A DNA stretch of 35,333 nucleotides from an uncultured Bacteroidota bacterium (GCA_937129385.1 CAKZNC010000073.1:1-35333); one strand, 5' to 3'. Positions 8,215 to 17,277 are shown, counted from the first letter of the stretch. Notes: generated from the sequence alone by a model not told the origin. Translations and numbers: made by a program.

Positions 8215-9258
8215 GTGAAAAAAAAACTACAAAGAAGTATACTGGTTGGAATATTTGTAACCCTCGGCCTTGCTATTTTCATAGCAGCAATCTACCTGGT
8301 TGGAAAGAAGGAGAACCTGTTTGGTTCGCCTGTTAGGGTTTCAGCGATCTTCAATGATGTCAAGGGACTCAGGGAGGGGAATAAAGTAAGGCTTTCCGGG
8401 ATCGACATCGGAACTGTGAGCAGTCTGTCCTTTATGAATGATAACCGGGTCTTCATCCAGATGAACCTGGAGGAGGAGCAGGTCTTATACGTAAAAAAGG
8501 ACTCGAAAGTAACCATCGGAAGTGAAGGGCTGATGGGCAGTAAGGTGGTGATGATCCTTCCCGGCACAATAGATGGCATACCTGTGCAGGAATATGATAC
8601 CCTGCAGACGGTAGAACAGGTGGATATTGATGACATCCTGGAAGAGGTGAACAAGTCGAGTCAGAACATCGCTGTTGTATCAAGTGAACTGATCTCGATC
8701 ACCAGGAAGATCAACCGGGGTGACGGGGTTTTTGGCAAAATATTCACCGACACGACACTCACCCAAAACCTCGACGATGCTACCAGGAACATCTCCTATA
8801 TCACTGAAAACCTCTACGATCTGTCAGAAAAGGTGAATGCCGGTGAGGGAATTGTGGGAAAGCTGTTTGCCGACACAACACTGACCGGTGACATTGGAAA
8901 AGCCAGTGCAAATATGGATGAGATCACGAACAATCTCAGGGAGATTACCGATAAGATCAACCAGGGGCAGGGCATCTTTGGCCGTATGTTTACCGATACA
9001 TCACTGACAAACAACCTGTATGTCACCAGTAAAAACCTGCAATCCACCACCGGGAGCCTGATGCTGCTGGCCGACAAAATGAACAATGACAGCAGTGCGT
9101 TGAATCTACTGATCGACGATCCCACATTTGCCGATTCACTCGAAATACTTATTCAAAGATTGAACCGGGGCATCGTGGAAGCAACAGAAGCAGCAGATGC
9201 TGTGCAACGCAGCGGACTGATCCGTGCATTCTCAAAGAAGAAGAAAGAGGAAAAATAA
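8215..9258 (+). CDS. mlaD: MlaD-family MCE-domain protein with repeat-containing C-terminus
   Basis: Membrane-anchored periplasmic MCE (MlaD) subunit expected to form a lipid-binding hexamer on the MlaEF transporter. It starts at GTG 8215 (GTGAAAAAAAAA), which puts the anchor helix at about 9-30. The MCE domain spans about 36-118: VRVSAIFNDVKGLREGNKVR, LSGIDIGTV and GSEGLMGSKVV are family landmarks. After residue 140 the chain is predicted helical and contains four copies of a 41-residue repeat (listed separately) before a basic tail, KKKKEEK. It is longer than E. coli MlaD (about 183 aa), which fits MCE proteins with an extended C-terminal helical barrel. It closes the operon; a convergent sigma-54 regulator gene ends 23 bases beyond. 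Confidence 0.9.
   Translation: MKKKLQRSILVGIFVTLGLAIFIAAIYLVGKKENLFGSPVRVSAIFNDVKGLREGNKVRLSGIDIGTVSSLSFMNDNRVFIQMNLEEEQVLYVKKDSKVTIGSEGLMGSKVVMILPGTIDGIPVQEYDTLQTVEQVDIDDILEEVNKSSQNIAVVSSELISITRKINRGDGVFGKIFTDTTLTQNLDDATRNISYITENLYDLSEKVNAGEGIVGKLFADTTLTGDIGKASANMDEITNNLREITDKINQGQGIFGRMFTDTSLTNNLYVTSKNLQSTTGSLMLLADKMNNDSSALNLLIDDPTFADSLEILIQRLNRGIVEATEAADAVQRSGLIRAFSKKKKEEK
8707..9141 (+). repeat. In-frame 41-residue (123-base) tandem repeat, four copies, inside the MlaD-like gene
   Basis: Repeat units begin at residues 165, 206, 247 and 288, exactly 41 residues apart. Units 1-3 start KINRGDGVFGKIFTDTTLTQ, KVNAGEGIVGKLFADTTLTG and KINQGQGIFGRMFTDTSLTN. Unit 4 (KMNNDSSALNLLIDDPTFAD) is degenerate. 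The intervening parts are helical and rich in Asn, Ile and Leu. The strictly constant period suggests a structural ruler in the helical barrel. Confidence 0.85.
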
Positions 9259-9281
9259 CCTGAAGATTTTTTAGATATGTG

Positions 9282-10661
9282 CTAAGATTCTGAAGGGTCC
9301 GGGGCTGACTGTAGGTTGATGTCCAGTCGTTTCATCTTGTTATACAAGGTTTTCCTGTCGATCTTCAGGATCCTTGCTGCCTTTGATTTATTGTTATCAA
9401 CACTCCGCAGTGTGCGGATGATCAGGTCTTTCTCTGCTTCCATTGAGGTCTCTCTCAGGTCACCCGGCGCATCACTTTTGCTTCGTTCAAAGCCCTGGTG
9501 CAGGTGAAAACTCCTGATCTCTTCAGGAAATGTATCTTTCGTGATCATATCTGAATTTGCAAGAAGAACAGCCCGTTTTACGATATTCCTCAATTCCCGG
9601 AGATTGCCCTGCCATGAATAATTGAGGATCAGTCGCTTTGTCTCCTCATCGAATCCAGCAACCTCTTTCCCCAGTTGGACATTTGCCTTCTTCATAAAGT
9701 ATTCGGCATAAGGCTGTATGTCCTTTTTTCTTTCCCTGAGCGGCGGAAGGTGGATCATAAATTCATTCAAACGATGAAAAAGATCCTCCCTGAACCTGTT
9801 CTCTGCAACTTGCTCCTTCAGGTCTTCGTTACTTGCTGCAATAATGCGTACATCAATCTTTACCGATTTTGGATCTCCGACCCTGGTCACCCTCCTTTCC
9901 TGCAATGTTCGCAGAAGCTTCACCTGTACCTCGTATTCCAGGTTTCCGATCTCATCGAGGAAGAGCGTCCCGCCGTCAGCTTCCTGGAAGACACCAATCT
10001 TATCAGCCACCGCCCCGGTAAAGGATCCCTTGATGTGACCAAACAATTCACTGTTGGCAAGAGTCTTTGGAATGGCGCCACAATCCAGGGCAACAAACGG
10101 CATCTCCTTACGCTCACTCTGTTCATGAATATACCGGGCAAGAAATTCTTTACCTGAACCAGTTTCCCCGTCAATGAGCACACTCAAATCTGTAGGCCCA
10201 ACCTTATCTGCAAGATCCAGGACACGCCTGATCTCCGGACTGTCACCGAAAAAAAAGTCCGTACCATTTTTCCTGGATATTACCTTTCTTTCCTTTTTTG
10301 CGGGCTGTTTAAGCAACTTCCTGATGAGGTGAAGTATCTCCTCCTGCTGTATAGGCTTAACAACATAATCGTCAGCACCGCTCTTGATCAGTTTTACAGC
10401 TATGTTCACATCTGCATATGCAGTGATGATCACTACTTTGGCGGCAGAATTCAGTGACTTTATGGCATCCAGCATTTTCAGTCCGTCGCCATCCGGAAGC
10501 CGGTAGTCACACAATACCACATCAAAAGAAGCATCTTTCAGTTTTTTCCTCGCTGATCCTGCCGAGTATGCGGTATCAACCAGGTAGTCATTATCCGTGA
10601 GATATTTTTCAAGGATATTACATATAAATACATCATCATCAACGATCAGTATCTTGCTCAT
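9282..10661 (-). CDS. Sigma-54-dependent response regulator, NtrC family
   Basis: Transcription activator that, when phosphorylated, drives sigma-54 promoters. At 459 residues the layout is standard. The receiver domain is 1-118 with phospho-acceptor D52 (VVLCDYRLPDGDG), T80 and K102. The AAA+ domain runs about 138-375 with Walker A GETGSGKE at 165-172, the sigma-54 contact loop as GSFTGA at 212-217 (Ser for the usual Ala) and Walker B GTLFLDEIG near 231-239. A Fis-type HTH lies at about 420-450 (NNKSKAARILKIDRKTLYNK). It starts 12 bases after the stop of the upstream hybrid kinase, so the two form an operon and almost certainly a phosphorelay. I could not find a clear GG-N10-GC promoter in the window to name its targets. 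Confidence 0.94.
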   Translation of the reverse strand: MSKILIVDDDVFICNILEKYLTDNDYLVDTAYSAGSARKKLKDASFDVVLCDYRLPDGDGLKMLDAIKSLNSAAKVVIITAYADVNIAVKLIKSGADDYVVKPIQQEEILHLIRKLLKQPAKKERKVISRKNGTDFFFGDSPEIRRVLDLADKVGPTDLSVLIDGETGSGKEFLARYIHEQSERKEMPFVALDCGAIPKTLANSELFGHIKGSFTGAVADKIGVFQEADGGTLFLDEIGNLEYEVQVKLLRTLQERRVTRVGDPKSVKIDVRIIAASNEDLKEQVAENRFREDLFHRLNEFMIHLPPLRERKKDIQPYAEYFMKKANVQLGKEVAGFDEETKRLILNYSWQGNLRELRNIVKRAVLLANSDMITKDTFPEEIRSFHLHQGFERSKSDAPGDLRETSMEAEKDLIIRTLRSVDNNKSKAARILKIDRKTLYNKMKRLDINLQSAPDPSES

Positions 10662-10673
10662 TTGGGAAATCTG

Positions 10674-12785
10674 CTATGATTTTTGATAAATATACTCATT
10701 TTTCAGCTTGGGTAGCACGAGATTCAGCTTTTGAAGCAGATCCTCCACCAATTCAGGCACTTCATCGAATTCTTTCTGCCTGATGGTCTTGTCTTCGATT
10801 TGAACACAAATGTTCGCAACTTCACTCAATCCAATAAACCTGGCCGAAGAGATGATCTTGTGCGCCTGCTCACCCACATTTTTCCACTCTTGTGCTTTAC
10901 TCATGTCGGAGATGTTCCTGAAAACCTTTTCTGCGGAACTGATGAATGACTTCAGCGTCTTGTTGTAGAAATTGATATCCCCTTTTGAGACATTGATCAG
11001 ATCGTTCAGGTTGTAGGGTTTGTTGTCAGACTTCTCACCATCCAGTTTTGTCTTCCCCTCTGTTTGTCCGTGTACCTTGCCTGTGGATGCATTTACCCTA
11101 AGTACATTGCAGACCTTGTTGAACAATGCCTCTTCCCTGTATGGTTTGATCAGGTAAGAATCCATCCCCTCCTTTTTGAATTTGTGAATATCGCTCTTGA
11201 TCGCATTGGCAGTCACAGCTATGAACTTCGCATCTCCATTGGGATGGTCCTTCTCTTTCTTCAGTCTCTTCACTACCCCGATCCCGCTGATCACAGGCAT
11301 GTGTATATCCATCAATACGACATCATATTTATTTGATTGCAGGTATTGAAGGGCTTCCCCGCCATCATGGGCAGTATCATATTCAAGGCCCCAGCTGTCC
11401 AGGATCGTCCCGGCCAGGATCTGGTTGGTCTCATCATCATCAGCCAGAAGCACCCTGATATCCTTCAGCAGTTCCCTGTCTGGTTCATAGATCCTGTCCT
11501 CCTCCGGGAGATCTTCCTTCCTGCCGATTCTATAGGGGATACTGATCATGAATTCAGCTCCGGTACCTTTTCGGCTGAAAACGCTGATGGACCCACCCTG
11601 AAGTTCAACCAGTTTCTTCACAATGGTAAGACCAAGTCCGGAACCACCAAATTTGCGGGTTATGGAAGTATCTGCCTGGTGGAATGGCTCAAATATCGTC
11701 GATAACTCCTCCTTATCGATCCCGATTCCACTGTCCTTAACCGTGATCTCAAGTTCAACACGCTTTGAAGTCTGGCTTGATGCTTTTGCAATACAGTTAA
11801 CATATCCAAACTGCGTGAATTTCAGAGCATTACTTACCAAATTGATCAACACCTGTTTTAATCTCACGGGATCCCCCACCAATACTTCGGGCAGCTCTTT
11901 ACTTACCTGAAAATTCATATTGATGCTCTTTTTACTGGCCCGAATCCGGAATGTATTATCAACTTCATTGATCAAATTCCTCAGGCTAAATGGAATCTCT
12001 TCAATGTGTACACTGTTGGCTCCGATCTTAAGCAGGATCAGTATCTCATTTACAATCGAAAGCAAATGCTCGGAGGATTCATCGATCAGGTCTGCATACT
12101 TCTTCTGGTCCCTGGTCAGGTTGGTTTTGCCAAGTTGCTCGGAAAATCCCATGATCGAGTTTAGGGGTGTACGGATTTCATGGCTCATGTTGGCCATGAA
12201 TTCCGACTTGGCCCTGCTTGCACTCTCTGCCAGTTCCTTTGCTTCCTCAAGTTCATTTTCACGGTTTTTCTCTTCAGAAACGTTCATCATCACTGCCATT
12301 CCGGCATAAATGTTGCCATTCATTTCGCGCAGGGGTAAAACGGTGAGGTGATAGAGATCTCCCGAAAGCGAAACCTCCCTCGAGATCAGCCTGCCTTTTA
12401 TTGCTCCCTGGTACACTGGTTTTAGTACTGAAGCCGATTGGGCATCCCACGTTTCCTCGATTTCCTTACCTTCGAAATGCTCACGGTGGTAACCATATTT
12501 CTCCATTTCCCCGCCCAGGGCATTAATTACCCTGAGCTCCTTATCGAAAACGAAAATATCGGTATTTGGTATATTTTTGGCCAGTGTCTCAAACAGCCTG
12601 AAATCTTGCTCACGCAATCGCACCAACCGGTTATTTGATTTTTCCTCTTCAGCCTCTTTTTGCCGGATACCCTCTTCCAACTGATCTACCAATTGATTCA
12701 GGCGTTTTGCATCTATCTCTCCGTTTTTTAGTTGTTCACGAATCTCACTGAGAACCCCTTCAACATCTCTGTTTTTCAATCCCAT
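10674..12785 (-). CDS. Hybrid sensor histidine kinase (PAS-HisKA-HATPase-REC-Hpt)
   Basis: Cytoplasmic-type multi-step phosphorelay kinase. I use the ATG at 12785 (703 aa). The frame is open to a TTG at 12827, which would add 14 residues. Domains, numbered from 12785: a Glu/Lys-rich coiled coil (about 10-60), a PAS domain (about 62-170), HisKA with H202 in [14 protein letters not shown], HATPase (LVSNALKF N-box, [15 protein letters not shown]), a receiver with D493 in VVLMDIHMP, and a C-terminal Hpt domain with H642 in [10 protein letters not shown]. No transmembrane segment is evident, so the signal is probably sensed in the cytoplasm through PAS. The response regulator gene follows after 12 bases. 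The divergent formate/nitrite transporter starts 276 bases away. Confidence 0.92.
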   Translation of the reverse strand: MGLKNRDVEGVLSEIREQLKNGEIDAKRLNQLVDQLEEGIRQKEAEEEKSNNRLVRLREQDFRLFETLAKNIPNTDIFVFDKELRVINALGGEMEKYGYHREHFEGKEIEETWDAQSASVLKPVYQGAIKGRLISREVSLSGDLYHLTVLPLREMNGNIYAGMAVMMNVSEEKNRENELEEAKELAESASRAKSEFMANMSHEIRTPLNSIMGFSEQLGKTNLTRDQKKYADLIDESSEHLLSIVNEILILLKIGANSVHIEEIPFSLRNLINEVDNTFRIRASKKSINMNFQVSKELPEVLVGDPVRLKQVLINLVSNALKFTQFGYVNCIAKASSQTSKRVELEITVKDSGIGIDKEELSTIFEPFHQADTSITRKFGGSGLGLTIVKKLVELQGGSISVFSRKGTGAEFMISIPYRIGRKEDLPEEDRIYEPDRELLKDIRVLLADDDETNQILAGTILDSWGLEYDTAHDGGEALQYLQSNKYDVVLMDIHMPVISGIGVVKRLKKEKDHPNGDAKFIAVTANAIKSDIHKFKKEGMDSYLIKPYREEALFNKVCNVLRVNASTGKVHGQTEGKTKLDGEKSDNKPYNLNDLINVSKGDINFYNKTLKSFISSAEKVFRNISDMSKAQEWKNVGEQAHKIISSARFIGLSEVANICVQIEDKTIRQKEFDEVPELVEDLLQKLNLVLPKLKNEYIYQKS

Positions 12786-13061
12786 CTGTGCCACTTTATT
12801 GATTACCCAATTCGATTTTATCCTCAATATATGTACCTTTTCTGATTATAAAGACCAAAAACCTATCCTAACACCTTGATTATCTGTTAAATAAAAAATA
12901 TTATATTCCTTATTATTCATTTTTTAACGAAGCTACCTGCTATTTATGAGGAAAAAGGTCCACAAAACCATACCTTCCTGTTCCCATTGTAGCTGGCTGA
13001 TTTTAAAAAATATTGAACAAAAATGGCCGCTGATCACTTTATATACTGAATACGAACTTAC

Positions 13062-13892
13062 ATGGACAGGACAGGGTCAAAAAATGAGCATCTTGCTGAA
13101 TCACTTAACAGGCCTAAGAAGGTTGCTGAGATTCTGGATGAGCAGATCGAGAAGGCAATGGAAGAGCACAAACGCTCAAATTCCGATGTGTTTGTATCCG
13201 CAATTGCTGCCGGACTTGAGCTTGGTTTCAGTGTTTTCCTGATGGGGGTCCTGTATTCCTTATACTTTGAACAGGTCTCGGCAGCTTCTCTCCATATGAT
13301 CCTCTCCCTGGCCTATCCACTTGGATTCATATTCGTGGTTATCGGAAAATCCGAACTTTTCACTGAGCACACTACGATGGCGATCCTGCCGGTCTTCAAC
13401 AGGAGAACTACGATAAAAAGCCTTTTGATCCTTTGGGGCGTGATCTATTCCGGAAACCTGATCGGAGGAACACTGTTCAGCCTGGGACTTGTAAAGCTGC
13501 CTATAGACATGGGCGTTATCCTTCCTGAGGCCCTGGTATCGATGGCCGCAAAAATGATCCGGTTCGACTGGTCAGTCATCCTCGGCAGCGGAATCCTTGC
13601 AGGATGGTTGATGGGGCTATTATCCTGGCTTGTGGCCTCGTCCCAGGAAACCTTTAGCAGGATTTTTTCGATAATACTTGTTACGGTTGTGATCGGACTC
13701 GGTGGCTTGCATCATAGCATTGTCGGGTCGATCGAAGTATTTTCAGGTATGCTGCTGAGTGAAGATATAACCATACTCTCTTATCTTCATGTACTTACAT
13801 GGTCAACATTTGGTAATCTTATCGGCGGTGTCGTATTCGTTGCATTGTTGAAATTCAGCTATGCAACCCGTGAAAGAATTGTACAGAAATAA
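13062..13892 (+). CDS. Formate/nitrite transporter (FNT) family protein
   Basis: Inner-membrane channel or transporter of the FNT superfamily, which conducts small monovalent anions such as formate, nitrite or hydrosulphide. At 276 residues, an N-terminal cytoplasmic helix (EILDEQIEKAMEEHKRS) precedes six membrane segments. Family landmarks are AAGLELGFSVFLMG, YPLGFIFVVIGKSELFTEHT (first half of the internal repeat), GNLIGGTLF, and GLGGLHHSIVGSIEVFSGML in the second half. The sequence is closest by eye to the long YfdC-like subgroup, so the substrate cannot be assigned. It stands divergent from the hybrid-kinase operon, an arrangement that may mean regulation by that system. nrfHA, a nitrite consumer, is 17 kb away in this window. 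Confidence 0.85.
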   Translation: MDRTGSKNEHLAESLNRPKKVAEILDEQIEKAMEEHKRSNSDVFVSAIAAGLELGFSVFLMGVLYSLYFEQVSAASLHMILSLAYPLGFIFVVIGKSELFTEHTTMAILPVFNRRTTIKSLLILWGVIYSGNLIGGTLFSLGLVKLPIDMGVILPEALVSMAAKMIRFDWSVILGSGILAGWLMGLLSWLVASSQETFSRIFSIILVTVVIGLGGLHHSIVGSIEVFSGMLLSEDITILSYLHVLTWSTFGNLIGGVVFVALLKFSYATRERIVQK

Positions 13893-14102
13893 CAATGTTG
13901 TTGAACATTGTCCACAATTGAATGCACCTGATTCTTTTCCTGGAATATCAAAAGATCCGGTTTCCGTTTCTATGTACACATCCTGTATACATTGTAAAAC
14001 ATGGCATGGAGGAAGATTTGTTTCTCAAATGATCAATTCTTTGGGCTTATTGTATGATAATTGCATGATTGCTATGTATGAGAACAATATAATTATCGTG
14101 TT

Positions 14103-14963
14103 ATGGCAAAGAAGATCATACATTTCATCAGATCAGCAGAGAATCTGGAAAATTCTATCGGGAGTTCAATATCCATTGCAAAGACACTGGGATACGAGAT
14201 AAAACTTCTCATGATCCTGGAGTCAAGGCACACATTCTTTTACCCGATGACGAGTCCGCTGAAAACAGGACTGGCCTCCTATGAGTTTGAAATGATCAGG
14301 GAGGAAAGAATGAAGGAAGAGGAGAAACAGATCAGGGAATTCCTGGATCAGCAGCCTGAGGTTGAGAATATACCTGCAATTACCTATGATATCAGGAGTG
14401 GGGCAACAGACATGATCCTGATTGAGGAATCGGAAAAAGATGATACAGCAATGATCCTTGTAAACGAGGCTGAAGAGCCGGAACTTGGATTTATCATCAA
14501 TACTTACATGAACATTCTTGAGAAAATAAGTTGTCCGTTACTCAAAGTGCCCGAAGAATTTGAACTCGGCAAAATCAGGAAAATTCTGTATGCAACTGAT
14601 TATAAGGAGGAGGATATACCGACTCTTTCCATGCTGGCAGAGTTTGCAGCTCCTTTCGGGGGAGAGATCACTGCATTGCATATCACGGATAGTGTTGACC
14701 TTGAAGAGAAATTGAAAAGTCACGGATTTGAATCTTCCATCCAGGAAAAGGCTGGATATCATAAGATTGAATTCGCAATACGTGAGGATCAAAGTGTAGT
14801 AAACGGGATTCTGGAATATACCGGTAAAGGAAATTTTGACCTGGTTGTGCTGCTAAAAGAGAACCGGAATTTCCTTAAACGAATATTTACGAAAAGTGAC
14901 TCCAACAGGATGCTGAAGGAGTCCGATATCCCTGTAATGATTTACCGGGAACCTGCAAAATAA
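14103..14963 (+). CDS. Tandem-domain universal stress protein (UspA family)
   Basis: A 286-residue protein with two UspA-like domains: residues 1-150 (MAKKIIHFIRSAENLENSIG, LLKVPEEF at the end) and 155-286 (KILYATDYKEEDIPTLSMLA, ITALHITDSVD, VMIYREPAK). The nucleotide-binding motif G-x2-G-x9-G-S/T is not recognisable in either half: the second domain has LLKENRNFLKRIFTKSDSNR instead. Simple ATP binding is therefore doubtful, and it may act by dimerising or docking. The dps gene follows after 23 bases, so the two are likely co-expressed under stress or anoxia. The 210 bases upstream to the FNT gene hold only an out-of-frame ORF. Confidence 0.85.
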   Translation: MAKKIIHFIRSAENLENSIGSSISIAKTLGYEIKLLMILESRHTFFYPMTSPLKTGLASYEFEMIREERMKEEEKQIREFLDQQPEVENIPAITYDIRSGATDMILIEESEKDDTAMILVNEAEEPELGFIINTYMNILEKISCPLLKVPEEFELGKIRKILYATDYKEEDIPTLSMLAEFAAPFGGEITALHITDSVDLEEKLKSHGFESSIQEKAGYHKIEFAIREDQSVVNGILEYTGKGNFDLVVLLKENRNFLKRIFTKSDSNRMLKESDIPVMIYREPAK

Positions 14964-14986
14964 TTTATAAAAACAGAACAGACGAT

Positions 14987-15505
14987 ATGGATTCAATGGA
15001 ACCAAAAACGAAAATGAAAACGCATGCGAGACTTGGCTTCAGCAGCATGGATACTGCTGAAATGGTAACTACAATGAACAAATTGATCGCAAATTACCAT
15101 ATATTTTACCAGAAACTGAGGAGTTTTCACTGGAATGTCACAGGTCAGGATTTCTTTGACTTGCATGGGAAATTTGAAGATCTTTACACTGCTTCAGTGA
15201 ACAATATTGATGATATCGCAGAAAGGGTACGTGTCTTCGGTACAGCACCGATGAGTAGCTTAAAAGAATACCTTGAAATTGCAGAGATACAGGAATCTGA
15301 CAAACAACTATCAGCAATGCAGATGACAAGGGAAGTGCTGGATGACATTGAGATTCTGGACTCTTTTATGCTGGAGGTAGTTGATGCTGCAGGAAGTGTC
15401 GGGGATGCGGCCACCATGGATATGATGAACAGCATGATGCGCAATCTTGAAAAAGAACACTGGATGCTCAGTGCATGGCTAAACGAACCCAAGAAAACCA
15501 ACTGA
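14987..15505 (+). CDS. dps: Dps family ferritin-like DNA-protection protein
   Basis: Dodecameric mini-ferritin that oxidises and stores iron using hydrogen peroxide and protects DNA in starved or oxidatively stressed cells. At 172 residues the length is typical. The intersubunit ferroxidase ligands are visible: H48 in FHWNVTG, H60 and E64 in DLHGKFEDLY, and E79 in IDDIAERVRVFG. The N-terminal tail carries several Lys/Arg residues (KTKMKTHARLG), which could bind DNA. It follows the Usp gene by 23 bases and is followed by a rho-independent terminator, so usp-dps is probably the end of a transcription unit. Confidence 0.95.
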   Translation: MDSMEPKTKMKTHARLGFSSMDTAEMVTTMNKLIANYHIFYQKLRSFHWNVTGQDFFDLHGKFEDLYTASVNNIDDIAERVRVFGTAPMSSLKEYLEIAEIQESDKQLSAMQMTREVLDDIEILDSFMLEVVDAAGSVGDAATMDMMNSMMRNLEKEHWMLSAWLNEPKKTN

Positions 15506-15518
15506 CAGAGTGATCATG

Positions 15519-15545
15519 GGTGTTATAAAAAACACCTGTTTTTGT
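15519..15545 (+). terminator. Rho-independent terminator after dps
   Basis: A perfect 6-bp stem GGTGTT/AACACC (15519-15524 and 15531-15536) with a six-base A-rich loop is followed by TGTTTTTGTTG. It lies 14 bases after the dps stop and before the patatin gene. Confidence 0.6.
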
Positions 15546-15567
15546 TGTCGGTCCAATATGATAGACC

Positions 15568-16371
15568 ATGAGTAAAAATGCAATCGAAAAGATCGCTGAT
15601 CGCCTGGGCGGCAGCAAATCAGAAAAAGAATTTAAAACAGGGCTTGTCCTGAGCGGTGGTGCCGCCAGGGGGTTCGCACATGTCGGTGTCATCAAGGCAC
15701 TACATGAAGCCGGGATCAAACCCGATATTGTCTCTGGCGTGAGTGCTGGTTCAATTGTCGGCGCATTCTATTGTGACGGTTTTGAACCGGAAGAGATCTT
15801 TGAGATCTTCGAAAACAATAAGATCTTTGAGCTGGTAAAAGTGGACTTCGATAACCAGGGGCTTCTAAATATCAATGGTCTGAAAGACCTGCTCAAAAAA
15901 AACCTGAGAACAAATAGGATAGAAAAACTTGATAAACCACTGATCATTACAGCCACCAATATGGAAGAGGGAAGGACTGTTTTCTTTGCCGAAGGAGATT
16001 TGGTTGATCTTGTCCTGGCATCTTCCAGTATTCCGGTTTTATTCAGCCCCACAATGATCAACGGAGTGACCTTTGTGGATGGTGGTGTCACCAATAATTT
16101 CCCGCTTGAACCCCTGGAAGGAAAATGTGAAAATCTGCTCGGTGTTCATGTAAACCCCATAGGACATTATGACCCTGAAAAAGGACTGGCACACCTGGCG
16201 GTAAATGCCTTCCACCTTAGCATTGCCTCCGGTATCGATCTGAAGAAGAAGAAACTTGATCTGTTTATTGAACCAGAAAAGCTGAAAGACTTTACCTATT
16301 ATGATATAAAGAGAAGTAAGGAGATGTTTGATATCGGTTATCAAAAGGCAAAAGAGGTCCTGGATGGTTGA
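15568..16371 (+). CDS. Patatin-like phospholipase (RssA/NTE type)
   Basis: Predicted serine lipid acyl hydrolase. At 267 residues with no signal peptide, it is cytoplasmic or membrane-peripheral. The oxyanion-hole block LSGGAARGFAHVGV (29-42), the nucleophile elbow GVSAGS with S59, and the catalytic aspartate D171 in DGGVTNNFP form the patatin Ser-Asp dyad. The DGG motif and the SSSIPVLFSP sequence before it are typical of the bacterial RssA-like group. It starts 62 bases after the dps stop, across a terminator hairpin, and 19 bases before the next gene, so it is probably co-transcribed with that one. Substrate is unknown. Confidence 0.93.
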   Translation: MSKNAIEKIADRLGGSKSEKEFKTGLVLSGGAARGFAHVGVIKALHEAGIKPDIVSGVSAGSIVGAFYCDGFEPEEIFEIFENNKIFELVKVDFDNQGLLNINGLKDLLKKNLRTNRIEKLDKPLIITATNMEEGRTVFFAEGDLVDLVLASSSIPVLFSPTMINGVTFVDGGVTNNFPLEPLEGKCENLLGVHVNPIGHYDPEKGLAHLAVNAFHLSIASGIDLKKKKLDLFIEPEKLKDFTYYDIKRSKEMFDIGYQKAKEVLDG

Positions 16372-16390
16372 GAAATAATTATTTAAAAAA

Positions 16391-17179
16391 ATGATTGCAA
16401 TAATATCCCTTGTACTTATTCTTGCCTTTTCACTGATCATCACCAGGATTGCTACAATTGCACTTACCCACACGGGGCTTTCCAGGGAGTCTGCAAAATT
16501 CCAGGCAAGATCTGCCTTCACCGGCGTGGGTTTTACCACCAGTGAATCGGAGAAGGTGGTAAACAACCCGGTGAGGAGAAGAATCCTGTTACTGCTCATG
16601 CTCCTTGGAAATGCCGGGATCGTAACAGGGATCGCTTCACTCATCATCGGTTTTACTGCAGAAGAAAATACTGACAATACATGGTTAAGAATGGTGATCC
16701 TGGCAGCAGGTATTGCCACCCTGTGGACGGTTGCGCAAAGCAATTGGATCGACCAACGATTATCGGTAGTGATCACACGATTCCTGAATAAATACACCAA
16801 GATAGATACCAACGACTATGCCGGTCTGCTTCAACTCGCAGGAGATTACAGGATCTCGGAGATCGGGGTCGATGAGAAACACTGGCTATGCGAAAAAGAA
16901 CTTAAGGAGGCCAGGCTCCCCGACGAGGGGATCATCGTGCTCGGCATTACTCGACCAGATGGAACGTATATCGGAACGCCAAAGGCCGATACGGTGATCA
17001 TGGAGAATGATTCCCTCATTATCTACGGTCGGGGTGAAACAATGAATAAGCTGGAAAAAAGAAAACAAACAAAAAAAGGTGATACGGATCATGACAGGAT
17101 GTCGAGGCTGCAGAAAAAAATAAGCGACAAAGAGGAAGAGGAGGCAAAAGATGCAGTTCATAAACAGGAAGATCGCTGA
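16391..17179 (+). CDS. Membrane protein with TrkA-C (RCK_C) domain
   Basis: A 262-residue protein with three hydrophobic segments (about 2-22, 60-88, 96-115) and a cytoplasmic TrkA-C domain (about 150-220: ISEIGVDEKHWLCEKELKEA, GIIVLGITRPDGTYIGTP, DSLIIYGRG). TrkA-C domains bind small ligands and gate potassium or other ion transporters. Between helices 1 and 2 lies FQARSAFTGVGFTTSESEKV, which resembles a TrkH/KtrB selectivity-filter loop, but no full pore-forming set of repeats is present. The tail is highly charged (KEEEEAKDAVHKQEDR). It sits 19 bases after the patatin-like gene. A role in cation homeostasis is inference. Confidence 0.75.
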   Translation: MIAIISLVLILAFSLIITRIATIALTHTGLSRESAKFQARSAFTGVGFTTSESEKVVNNPVRRRILLLLMLLGNAGIVTGIASLIIGFTAEENTDNTWLRMVILAAGIATLWTVAQSNWIDQRLSVVITRFLNKYTKIDTNDYAGLLQLAGDYRISEIGVDEKHWLCEKELKEARLPDEGIIVLGITRPDGTYIGTPKADTVIMENDSLIIYGRGETMNKLEKRKQTKKGDTDHDRMSRLQKKISDKEEEEAKDAVHKQEDR

Positions 17180-17207
17180 TCCTGCGAATTGTAAATTACA
17201 TCTCTTA

Positions 17208-17238
17208 TTGGCATTTCTCCCTCCGCATTTGTACTTTG
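17208..17238 (+). promoter_or_regulatory. Predicted Bacteroidota promoter for the 17278 kinase
   Basis: TTG at 17208-17210 and TACTTTG at 17232-17238 are 21 bases apart, close to the TTTG-N19-21-TAnnTTTG consensus (one base short in the -7 element). Initiation just downstream would leave a leader of about 35 bases before the ATG at 17278, which excludes the TTG start at 17236. Confidence 0.45.
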
Positions 17239-17277
17239 CAGTGCAAAAAGACCTATTCAATTTCAAATATATCTGCC

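Noticed and set aside
8707-9141. CRISPR-like periodic DNA
   Set aside because: The 123-base periodicity is in frame and conserved at protein level, not as identical DNA repeats with unrelated spacers.
12946-13242. 98-residue plus-strand ORF before the FNT gene
   Set aside because: It overlaps the FNT gene in another frame, and its composition (basic, Trp/Arg-rich tail) is that of a shadow; no family resemblance.
14000-14030. Sigma-54-like TGGCATGGAGG near the Usp gene
   Set aside because: The required GC at ten bases after GG is absent. The same was found for TGGCAC strings near 271, 1533 and 12790.
13861-14202. 113-residue plus-strand ORF between the FNT and Usp genes
   Set aside because: It overlaps the ends of both real genes in a different frame and has no recognisable domain.
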